From an uncultured Bacteroidota bacterium (GTDB lineage Bacteria; Bacteroidota; Bacteroidia; Chitinophagales; LD1), in contig CAIXGR010000041.1 of the NCBI GenBank assembly GCA_903919075.1, forward strand, positions 1-39,258: a stretch of 39,258 bases of DNA. Direction: 5' to 3'. The notes under the pieces are model-generated. The model did not search any database, was not told the DNA's origin, and was given only the letters and a program-made list of their open reading frames with translations. The position numbers and the translations under genes were made by a program. Shown piece after piece: positions 1-6,858 of the stretch (position 1 is the stretch's first letter; every line of letters starts with the position of its first letter).

Positions 1-78
1 CACTACCATTTTTTTGAAAGATTCGCTATAACTCTTTCCGGGAAAAGTATTATTGCCCTTAATCCTTTTGCTCTCCAT
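1..78 (-). CDS. IS3-type transposase OrfA, N-terminal fragment
   Basis: A minus-strand frame begins with ATG at 78-76 and stays open to the window edge, giving 26 residues that start MESKRIKGNNTF and include YSESFKKMVV. That second stretch matches the opening of the helix-turn-helix region of IS3 OrfA proteins, where a Y-S-x-x-F-K-x-x-V-V pattern is usual. OrfA binds the IS ends and is fused to the DDE domain of OrfB by programmed frameshifting. The rest lies outside the window. Confidence 0.65.
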   Translation of the reverse strand, partial: MESKRIKGNNTFPGKSYSESFKKMVV

Positions 79-119
79 AATCTTGACTTTTTATAGTCAA
101 CTTTTTCTGGGACGAGACA
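1..119 (-). mobile_element. IS3-family insertion sequence, terminal part (cut by window edge)
   Basis: On the minus strand a terminus starts at 119 with TGTCTCGTCCCAGAAAAAG and continues TTGAC to 96. This resembles IS150-group IS3 ends, which start with TGT and carry a CC-A-rich-AAAGTT-GAC core. An OrfA-like reading frame starts 18 bp inside it at 78. Only the left end of the element is in the window, so the second inverted repeat and the target duplication cannot be seen. The family assignment rests on the terminus and on 26 residues of OrfA. Confidence 0.7.
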
Positions 120-122
120 GAC

Positions 123-270
123 CATGAAAAAGGCCTAAAATTTTCTCGCTGCGCGCAACAAAACGAACTCGCTTTTTTCGTGGTCCTAATTTTTTTAGAT
201 TGGGTTATGCTCGAACAGCGTTTTGTTCTCTTGCTCTGCTGCGAGAAAATTTCTTAACGGCATTTTCATG
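123..270. repeat. Long imperfect palindrome beside the IS end
   Basis: Three nested inverted pairs are visible: CATGAAAA (123-130) with TTTTCATG (263-270), AAATTTTCTCGC (138-149) with GCGAGAAAATTT (241-252), and AACAAAACG (157-165) with CGTTTTGTT (219-227). All three are exact. The central 53 bp is not obviously paired. No gene lies here. It could be a non-autonomous mobile element (MITE), a REP-like element, or a long terminator for the minus-strand gene ending at 291. Confidence 0.6.
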
Positions 271-290
271 AAGGGCGTTTTTGAATGCAA

Positions 291-2312
291 TTACAGTTTT
301 ACTAACTTTCTAACAGCTATACCGGTACCGGTGGTAATACGCAGCAAGTAAACGCCACCGGCAAATGGTGTCGCAATTTCGGAATGTGTGGTTTTGATTT
401 CGGATTTGTAAACTATTCTTCCGTTATCGTCGAGTATTTCTACTTGTGCGCCGATTAAATTATTGCCAACTGACAATTGAAAATTGCCAACTGATAAAGG
501 ATTGGGGTAGATGGAAATGTTTTCGTAATTGCTAATGTCTTGTATGCCGGTGATTGTTGTGGGTAAAGAAAATGAGGTGCAGCCATTGCTATCGGTAACT
601 GAAACGGTGTAATTGCCAAAGGTGTGTGCTATGTAAATATTTTGTGTGGCGTTTTGTATTGGGTTATTGTTCAAATACCATTGTACATTGGTTTCGTTAT
701 ATACTCTCAAAGTATCGCCGCTTTGCGAAATACTTACTGCTGGCGATGGAAAGGCGGTAATGCTTACATGATTCGATTCGGCAGTGCAGCCAGAATTATC
801 GGTTACGGTTACGTAGTAGTTGCCTGCATTTTTGGCTTGTATACACTTACCGGTGCCGTTGTTGTTGTTCCAGGTGTATGATGCAAAGTTTGCTGGGGCG
901 CATATTTGGGCGCTATCGGTGGGGCAGATGGCTGTGGCGGTTGGGGTTATTGTGGGGGAGGCGAGATTGCAGGCTTGGTTGCAAGATAAACTGCCAACGC
1001 ATGTGGTGTCTAATACAAATTTCCAAACATCGTTATAGCGCAGGTTGGCGCTCCAGTCCATTCCTCCAAATAGCCAAAGATTATTTTTTTTATCAATAAA
1101 ACTGCACGAGCCTATTCTACCGGTGGGGTAATTTTGTGCCGATGCGAATCCCTGCAATCCATAATCGCCGGTAATGGAATGTTCGTTAATTTCCATCCAT
1201 TCTTTTTGTTGTGGTAAAAATGCCCAAAGGTCGTTGTTGATATTGTAATGAGTATTGTTATAATTGGCGCCGCCGTAATTAATAATCAGGTTATCGCAAA
1301 CCTTCCACACAGCTCTGTTTTCGTACCGGCCTCCTTCTTTATTGGTTGTATTGGCTTGGCAATTACCGGAGGAAAAATTTACAGTATCGGGAGTAGGCGA
1401 GCCTTTTACCAATGTCCATTCCAATGTTGATGGGTTAAATTTCCAGACATCGACAAAACATGTATCGGTGCTAAAACTGCCTCCGCCTGCCAGCCAAAAG
1501 TTACCTTGGCTATCCTGCCAGTGTAAATTACAAACGCGGCCAGATGGGTAATAATTTACAGATGGCGAGTCTATAGGGCCATAATGGCCTGCATCGCCTG
1601 CAATATTACTTCCGCTCATCCATGCCCACCTACCGGTGGCAATATCGTATTTCCACATATCGTTAAGATAGTTGCCATTGTACCCGCCAAACAGCCATAA
1701 GTTACCGGCGGTGTCGGTCCAGGCGGTATTCGATTCATATCTGCTTCCCGGTGTGTTCGTTGGGCTTTCAATTCCTTTAGTGCCAAAAACTATATCATCT
1801 ACACCGGATAAATCCTGCGGCCCATTCATGTGGGCCCACTGATTAATTACGGGGTTATATTGCCAAAGTTCGCAACTAAGCCTAGAATTGCCCGAACCTC
1901 CGTACATCCACAAATGATTTTGCTTATCGGTCCAGGTAAACATGCCAAATATTAAACACCCGGGGCTATTTGCCGAGTCATAAACACCTACCGGTGCTGC
2001 ATAATTGGGTATGGCACCCGACGACATATCGCCATTCATCCAGGTCCAGAGTACGGTATTAGGGTCGAATTTCCATAAAGCTTCTTTTTCTTCGTAAGCC
2101 AGCCCACCGTACACCCATAAATTGCCAGCAGTATCTGTCCAAAATCCGGGGGCGTACATTCCGGGGGGAGTATTATAAAAGTATGGCACACCCTTGGTTC
2201 CATAACTACCGTTAGTATTGGGTGTGTTGTCTCCTTTCATCCAAATCCAATCACCAGCCTGGCTGCAAGCAAATAAGGGAAATAGAAATAATATATAAAA
2301 GAAAAATTTCAT
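291..2312 (-). CDS. Secreted Kelch-propeller protein with T9SS sorting domain (copy 1)
   Basis: A 673-residue protein, probably exported by Sec and then delivered to the surface or outside by T9SS. Residues 1-17 are a signal peptide; the Cys in FACSQ could make it a lipoprotein, but the paralogues have Tyr there. Six Kelch-like blades follow to about residue 445, each with a core like NLWLFGG, an N-D-x-W-K-Y strand and a closing W-x-W-M-x-G. Blade six lacks the closing strand, and an N-terminal DWIWMKG can supply it. Then come two Ig-like units (starting near ICPTDSAQICAP) and a type A sorting domain (ISIYPNP to RKLVKL). It is the first of four adjacent genes sharing this C-terminal cassette. 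The ligand is unknown; binding or adhesion is inferred. Confidence 0.85.
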   Translation of the reverse strand: MKFFFYILFLFPLFACSQAGDWIWMKGDNTPNTNGSYGTKGVPYFYNTPPGMYAPGFWTDTAGNLWVYGGLAYEEKEALWKFDPNTVLWTWMNGDMSSGAIPNYAAPVGVYDSANSPGCLIFGMFTWTDKQNHLWMYGGSGNSRLSCELWQYNPVINQWAHMNGPQDLSGVDDIVFGTKGIESPTNTPGSRYESNTAWTDTAGNLWLFGGYNGNYLNDMWKYDIATGRWAWMSGSNIAGDAGHYGPIDSPSVNYYPSGRVCNLHWQDSQGNFWLAGGGSFSTDTCFVDVWKFNPSTLEWTLVKGSPTPDTVNFSSGNCQANTTNKEGGRYENRAVWKVCDNLIINYGGANYNNTHYNINNDLWAFLPQQKEWMEINEHSITGDYGLQGFASAQNYPTGRIGSCSFIDKKNNLWLFGGMDWSANLRYNDVWKFVLDTTCVGSLSCNQACNLASPTITPTATAICPTDSAQICAPANFASYTWNNNNGTGKCIQAKNAGNYYVTVTDNSGCTAESNHVSITAFPSPAVSISQSGDTLRVYNETNVQWYLNNNPIQNATQNIYIAHTFGNYTVSVTDSNGCTSFSLPTTITGIQDISNYENISIYPNPLSVGNFQLSVGNNLIGAQVEILDDNGRIVYKSEIKTTHSEIATPFAGGVYLLRITTGTGIAVRKLVKL

Positions 2313-2392
2313 GTATATCCGGTAATTTTTTACTGATAAATACTGAAGTGAAGTTGGCTGATAGTTTTGATACCAGCAAAAAAATTATTTCC

Positions 2393-2442
2393 GAATTATC
2401 GGATTTCTAAATGTTTATATTCTTATTAAGATGCGGGCATTA
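2393..2442. repeat. Intergenic repeat, copy A (partner at 9051-9131)
   Basis: Two exact blocks, GAATTATCGGATTTCTAAA (2393-2411) and GATGCGGGCATTA (2430-2442), recur in the same order and orientation at 9051-9069 and 9119-9131. Both copies lie upstream of minus-strand propeller genes (starts at 2312 and 8928). The last bases of the second block here overlap the stop codon of the next gene. They may be leftovers of a duplicated upstream region or shared control sites. Confidence 0.6.
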
Positions 2443-4461
2443 TAGCTTCACCAACTTTTTAACTGCTATACCGGTACCGGTAGTAACACGCAGCAAATAA
2501 ACGCCACCGGCAAATTGAGCAGCAATTTCGGTGTGCGTATTTCGTATTTCGGTTTTGTAAACTATTCTTCCATTATCGTCGAGTATTTCAAGTTGTGCGC
2601 CAATTAAATTATTGCCGATTGATAATTGCCAATTGCCAACTGATAGAGGGTTGGGGTAGATGGAAATGTTTTCGTAATCGCTAATATCGTGTATACCGGT
2701 GATTCTTGTAGGTAAGGAAAATGAGGTGCAGCCGTTACTATCGGTAACTGAAACGGTGTAATTGCCAAAGGTATGTGCTATGTATATATTTTGTGTAGCA
2801 CCCGGTATGGGGTTATCGTTGAGGTACCATTGTACATTGGTTTCGTTATATACACGCAGTGTATCGCCGCTTAGCGAAATACTTACCGGTGGCGATTGGT
2901 GCACAATAATACCAATATGGTTCGATTCGGCGGTACAACCGCTGTTATCGGTTACGGTTACGTAATAGTTGCCCGCGCTTTTAGCTTCGATGCACTTACC
3001 GGTGCTGTTGTTGTTCCAGGTGTAGCTTGAAAAACCGGATGGGGCGCAAATTTGAGTGCTGTCGGTAGGGCAAACGGTGGTTACATTTGTGGTTATCACT
3101 GGTGTGCTGAGATTGCAATTTACCGAGCAAAATGAATTACCAAAACAGGCGGGGTTTAATACATATTTCCAGAGGTCGTTGTAAGTAAAAAAACTGCTAT
3201 CTATTCCTCCAAACATCCAGAGATTATGGTTTTTGTCGGTAAAGGCACATGAGCCACAGCGTCCTGTGGGGTAGTTTTGAGCCGAGGCCACTCCCTGGGT
3301 TCCGTAACTACCGGTAAGCGGGTATTCGTTTATTTCTAACCATTCATTTTCCTGGGGTAAAAAGCCCCAAAGGTCGTTTTGTATAAATTCAGGCCAGTTT
3401 CCGGTAAAGCCTCCGTAGTTAACAATCAGGCCGTCGCAAACTTTCCAGGTAGCCCGGTTCTCGCACCGGCCACCTTCCTGGTTGCTCATATTGGCCTGGC
3501 AATTGGCCGAAGCTACATTGACGGAATCGAGCGCTGATGAACCTTTTACCAGGGTCCATTCGAGCAATGCCGGGTCAAATTTCCATACGTCAATAAAGAA
3601 ATTATCGAGGAAAAAAATACCGCCTCCTGCCATCCAGAAAATGTCCGAATCGTCCTGCCAGTGCAAATTGGACGAGCGCGACGAAGGGTAATAATTTAAA
3701 GACGAAACCCCCAGCGGCCCGTACGAGCCGGGGTCGTTGGCGTTTTTACTGCCACTCATCCAAGCCCAATTGCCGGTGGTAACATTATAGCGCCACATAT
3801 CATTATAAGTAAATAAATTATCATCAAGGCCGCCAAAAAGCCAAAGGTTACCGCTGTTATCTATCCATGAAGCGTTGGTTTCCCACCGGCCACCGGGTGT
3901 ATTTGCAGCATTGCCCACCAACTTGGTGCCGTATACAGGAGGTGCATAAGCCCCTTGCGGCCCGTTCATCCACGCCCATTGATTAATTGCCGGATCATAT
4001 TGCCAAAGATCGCTGCTTGCCGATAAATCAGAGGCGCCACCATACATCCATAAATGATTTTTTTTATCTACCCAGGTAAAAATACCATACTCCAGTCCAC
4101 CGGGGTCGTTTAACGGATCAAAAACCCCTGAAGCATTTGCAAAATACGGAGGTGAATCCAAGGTATCACCATTCATCCAGGTCCACATCATTATATTGGG
4201 GTCAAATTTCCATAAAGTTCCTATAGCGTAGCCACTCATGGTTGCACCACCATACATCCATAAATTACCGGCAGTATCGGTCCAAAATCCGGGAGCATAA
4301 AGAGCAGGTGGGGTATTAGAGGGCGAGGGCACGCCTTCAATACCGAACGAGCCGGTGCTATTTACTGTGCTATCCCCTTTCACCCATGTCCATTCACCGG
4401 CTTGGCTGTAAGCGAGTGATGGAAGTAAGAGAAGGAGAAAAAGATGGGGGTATAATTTCAT
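2440..4461 (-). CDS. Secreted Kelch-propeller protein with T9SS sorting domain (copy 2)
   Basis: A 673-residue paralogue of its neighbours on both sides. The signal peptide ends near LAYSQ, and mature protein begins QAGEWTWVKG, which resembles the last strand of a Kelch blade. Six blades follow (cores NLWMYGG, HLWMYGG, NLWLFGG, IFWMAGG, IVNYGG, NLWMFGG), then the shared cassette of two Ig-like units and a T9SS type A domain ending KKLVKL. The N-terminal propeller differs more from copies 1 and 3 than the cassette does. Its cassette carries LSVGNWQLSIGNNLIGAQ, closer to copy 1 than to copies 3 and 4. It has its own upstream gap of 112 bp, so it may be transcribed alone. Confidence 0.85.
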   Translation of the reverse strand: MKLYPHLFLLLLLPSLAYSQAGEWTWVKGDSTVNSTGSFGIEGVPSPSNTPPALYAPGFWTDTAGNLWMYGGATMSGYAIGTLWKFDPNIMMWTWMNGDTLDSPPYFANASGVFDPLNDPGGLEYGIFTWVDKKNHLWMYGGASDLSASSDLWQYDPAINQWAWMNGPQGAYAPPVYGTKLVGNAANTPGGRWETNASWIDNSGNLWLFGGLDDNLFTYNDMWRYNVTTGNWAWMSGSKNANDPGSYGPLGVSSLNYYPSSRSSNLHWQDDSDIFWMAGGGIFFLDNFFIDVWKFDPALLEWTLVKGSSALDSVNVASANCQANMSNQEGGRCENRATWKVCDGLIVNYGGFTGNWPEFIQNDLWGFLPQENEWLEINEYPLTGSYGTQGVASAQNYPTGRCGSCAFTDKNHNLWMFGGIDSSFFTYNDLWKYVLNPACFGNSFCSVNCNLSTPVITTNVTTVCPTDSTQICAPSGFSSYTWNNNSTGKCIEAKSAGNYYVTVTDNSGCTAESNHIGIIVHQSPPVSISLSGDTLRVYNETNVQWYLNDNPIPGATQNIYIAHTFGNYTVSVTDSNGCTSFSLPTRITGIHDISDYENISIYPNPLSVGNWQLSIGNNLIGAQLEILDDNGRIVYKTEIRNTHTEIAAQFAGGVYLLRVTTGTGIAVKKLVKL

Positions 4462-4490
4462 TTAATAAATATACGAAAAAGTTTAAGGTT

Positions 4491-4530
4491 GGCTCCCCGC
4501 ACCCTCTAACTCCCTAAAGGGAGAACCGCT
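4491..4530. repeat. 40-bp intergenic repeat, copy A
   Basis: The block from GGCTCCCCGCACCCTCTAAC to GAACCGCT recurs at 6796-6835 in the same orientation with one difference (GGGAGAA here, GGGCGAA there). Each copy lies upstream of a Kelch gene start (4461 and 6592). An internal CTCCCTAAAGGGAG is itself a short palindrome. Repeats of this C-rich/AAAGGG type are often scattered between genes in Bacteroidota. Confidence 0.75.
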
Positions 4531-4573
4531 GCCCTGCATCCCCCTACATTTTTAAATTTCTTGATTCGTGGTT

Positions 4574-6592
4574 CTATAACTTCACTAACTTTCTAACTGC
4601 CATACCGGTACCGGTAGTAATACGCAGCAAGTAAACGCCGCCCGAAAAGTGTGTGGCAATTTCGGAATGTGTGTTTCGTATTTCTGATTTGTAAACTATT
4701 CTTCCGTTGTCGTCGAGTACTTCCAGTTGTGCGCCGATTAAATTATTATCAACTGATAATTGCCATTTGCCCGCTGATAAGGGGTTGGGGTAGATGGAAA
4801 TGTTTTCGTATTCGCTAATGTCTTGTATACCGGTGATTGTTGTGGGTAGAGAAGAGGAGGTGCAGCCATTACTATCAGTAACCTGAACAGTGTAGCTGCC
4901 AAAGTTGCGGGCTATATAAATATTTTGAGTAGCGTTTTGTATTGGGTTATCGTTCAAATACCATTGCACATTGGTTTCGTTATACACCCGCAAAGTATCG
5001 CCGCTTTGCGAAATGCTTACCGCTGGCGATTGAAAAGCTGTAATGCTTACGTGGTTCGATTCGGCGGTGCAGCCGTTGTTGTCGGTTACGGTTAGGTAGT
5101 AGTTGCCGGCGGTTTTGGCTTGTATGCACTTACCGGTGCCGTTGTTGTTGTTCCAGGAGTATGATGCAAAGTTTGAGGGGGCGCAAATTTGGGCGCTATC
5201 GGTGGGGCAGATGGTGGGGGTGGATGAGGTGATTGTGGGTGAGCTGAGGTTGCAGCTAGTTACGGATGGAGAACAATACAAACTGCCGAGACAGCTGGTG
5301 TCTAATACGTATTTCCACAAGGTGTTATAAACATCTCCAATGCTATCCATTCCACCAAACATCCAAATATTATTGTTTTTATCTTTAAGGCCAACAGCGC
5401 CCGATCGGGGTGGTGGAAAATTGTTTGGGCTGCTTATGCCCAGAGTGCCATAGTAACCACCAGGAGGCCCGTCTGAAATTTTTTCAAAACTGTTTTGTGA
5501 GGGGGAATATGCCCATAAATCGTTCCGAGCATATAATTTTGATCCGAAGCCATCCAAACCCGAAAGGCCGCCAAAATTAAGAATGACTTCATCGCAAATT
5601 TTCCAAATGGCTCTGTTTTCGTATCGTAATCCCTCGCTATTTGAAATATTAATATTGCAAAGTGTGCCTCGGGCAGCACTTGAATCAGGAAATTGTGATC
5701 CTTTTACCCAAGTCCAGGCTAATGTTTGCGGATTGAAATTCCAAACATCCTGAACAAAGGCGGAAGTAGCCCATTGGAATCCTCCGGCCAACCAAAATTT
5801 CCCCATGCTGTCTATCCAAAAAACATTGGTGTTTCTACCGGATGGATAATTATTAACCGAGGCGACCCCTTGCGTACCATATATACCCGGGTCATCGGCG
5901 TTATTTGAGCCGCTCATCCAGGTCCATATGCCAGTGGTCACATCATATTTCCACACATCATTATTATCGCCAAATGACGCATTCCCGCCAAACAACCAAA
6001 GATTTCCCTGGTTGTCAGTCCAGGCGGCATTACCTTCTAACCTGGCACCCGGCATGGTAGTAATATTGCCTATCCCCATAGTTCCATAATTAACGGGGTC
6101 AAAGTTTCCCATCCACGCCCATTGGTTTACATCAGGGTTATATTGCCATAAATTGGCGTTAGGGCTATAGTAAGAGCTGCCGCCAAACAACCAAAGATGA
6201 TTATCGAGTGTTACCCAGGTAAACATGCCATACGCTATATAGCCGGGGGTGTTTAAAGAGTTGTATATGCCTTTAGCAGCGGCAATGTTTTCGTCACCTA
6301 CTAAAGAATCTCCGTTCATCCAAGTCCACTCTGTAGTCAGGGGATCAAATTTCCACAGGTCGCCAATACCACCCACTCCTCCGTAAATCCATAAATTGCC
6401 TTGTAGATCATTCCAATAGCCACAAGCATAACGTGATGGTGGTTGATTAGTTGGCGCAGGTACGCCCATTATGCCGAAGTTACCATAGTTGTTAGGCGTA
6501 CTATCTCCCTTCATCCAAGTCCACTCACCGGCTTGGCTGTATGCGATTGAAGGAAGAAGGAAAAGAAGAAATAAATGGGGGAACAATTTCAT
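4574..6592 (-). CDS. Secreted Kelch-propeller protein with T9SS sorting domain (copy 3)
   Basis: A 672-residue third Kelch paralogue. The signal peptide ends near IAYSQ; mature protein starts QAGEWTWMKG, the likely strand that closes the propeller. Six blades are visible (NLWIYGG, HLWLFGG, NLWLFGG, KFWLAGG, ILNFGG, NIWMFGG). The C-terminal cassette includes ICPTDSAQICAP, then the sorting domain ISIYPNPLSAGKWQLS to RKLVKL. The stretch LSAGKWQLSVDNNLIGAQ is shared exactly with the next gene (SBBP type) but not with copies 1 and 2, a mosaic pattern that suggests gene conversion or stepwise duplication. Location is probably the cell surface or exterior; the ligand is unknown. Confidence 0.85.
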   Translation of the reverse strand: MKLFPHLFLLFLLPSIAYSQAGEWTWMKGDSTPNNYGNFGIMGVPAPTNQPPSRYACGYWNDLQGNLWIYGGVGGIGDLWKFDPLTTEWTWMNGDSLVGDENIAAAKGIYNSLNTPGYIAYGMFTWVTLDNHLWLFGGSSYYSPNANLWQYNPDVNQWAWMGNFDPVNYGTMGIGNITTMPGARLEGNAAWTDNQGNLWLFGGNASFGDNNDVWKYDVTTGIWTWMSGSNNADDPGIYGTQGVASVNNYPSGRNTNVFWIDSMGKFWLAGGFQWATSAFVQDVWNFNPQTLAWTWVKGSQFPDSSAARGTLCNINISNSEGLRYENRAIWKICDEVILNFGGLSGLDGFGSKLYARNDLWAYSPSQNSFEKISDGPPGGYYGTLGISSPNNFPPPRSGAVGLKDKNNNIWMFGGMDSIGDVYNTLWKYVLDTSCLGSLYCSPSVTSCNLSSPTITSSTPTICPTDSAQICAPSNFASYSWNNNNGTGKCIQAKTAGNYYLTVTDNNGCTAESNHVSITAFQSPAVSISQSGDTLRVYNETNVQWYLNDNPIQNATQNIYIARNFGSYTVQVTDSNGCTSSSLPTTITGIQDISEYENISIYPNPLSAGKWQLSVDNNLIGAQLEVLDDNGRIVYKSEIRNTHSEIATHFSGGVYLLRITTGTGMAVRKLVKL

Positions 6593-6728
6593 TTAATAAA
6601 TATAGGAAAGTTTTAAAGGTTCGAGTTTCAAGTCGGTTTTTAGCACCCTTTTTCAAAGCACTTAATTGATAAGCAGAAGTTTTGCATGTTGCTGCCCGTA
6701 GCCTCACCCCGTCTCGCTGCGCTCGCCA

Positions 6729-6753
6729 CCCCTCTCCATTGCATGGAGAAGGG
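6729..6753. repeat. Intergenic hairpin
   Basis: CCCCTCTCCAT (6729-6739) pairs with ATGGAGAAGGG (6743-6753) across a TGC loop, an 11-bp stem with one mismatch. There is no T-run on either side. It lies in the 266-bp gap upstream of the gene starting at 6592. This kind of CCTCTCC/GGAGAGG hairpin is a common dispersed intergenic motif; no function is proposed. Confidence 0.6.
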
Positions 6754-6795
6754 AATACAAGGGTGATGCCTTCGGCACGATGTTGAGAGGACGAC

Positions 6796-6835
6796 GGCTC
6801 CCCGCACCCTCTAACTCCCTAAAGGGCGAACCGCT
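6796..6835. repeat. 40-bp intergenic repeat, copy B
   Basis: Same 40-bp unit as at 4491-4530, with a single base difference. It lies 24 bp beyond the stop codon of the SBBP gene (6859) and 204 bp upstream of the Kelch gene starting at 6592. The placement supports duplication of gene plus flanking DNA. Confidence 0.75.
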
Positions 6836-6858
6836 CCCCGTATACCTGCATTTACATG

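Noticed and set aside
321-332. ACCGGTACCGGT and many further ACCGGT hexamers over the window
   Set aside because: Most occur as Thr-Gly or similar codon pairs in coding regions (here the conserved TGTG of the sorting domains). No periodic or intergenic clustering was seen; a whole-genome count would be needed.
6618-6640. GGTTCGAGTTT resembling a tRNA T-arm
   Set aside because: No acceptor, D or anticodon stems could be paired around it.
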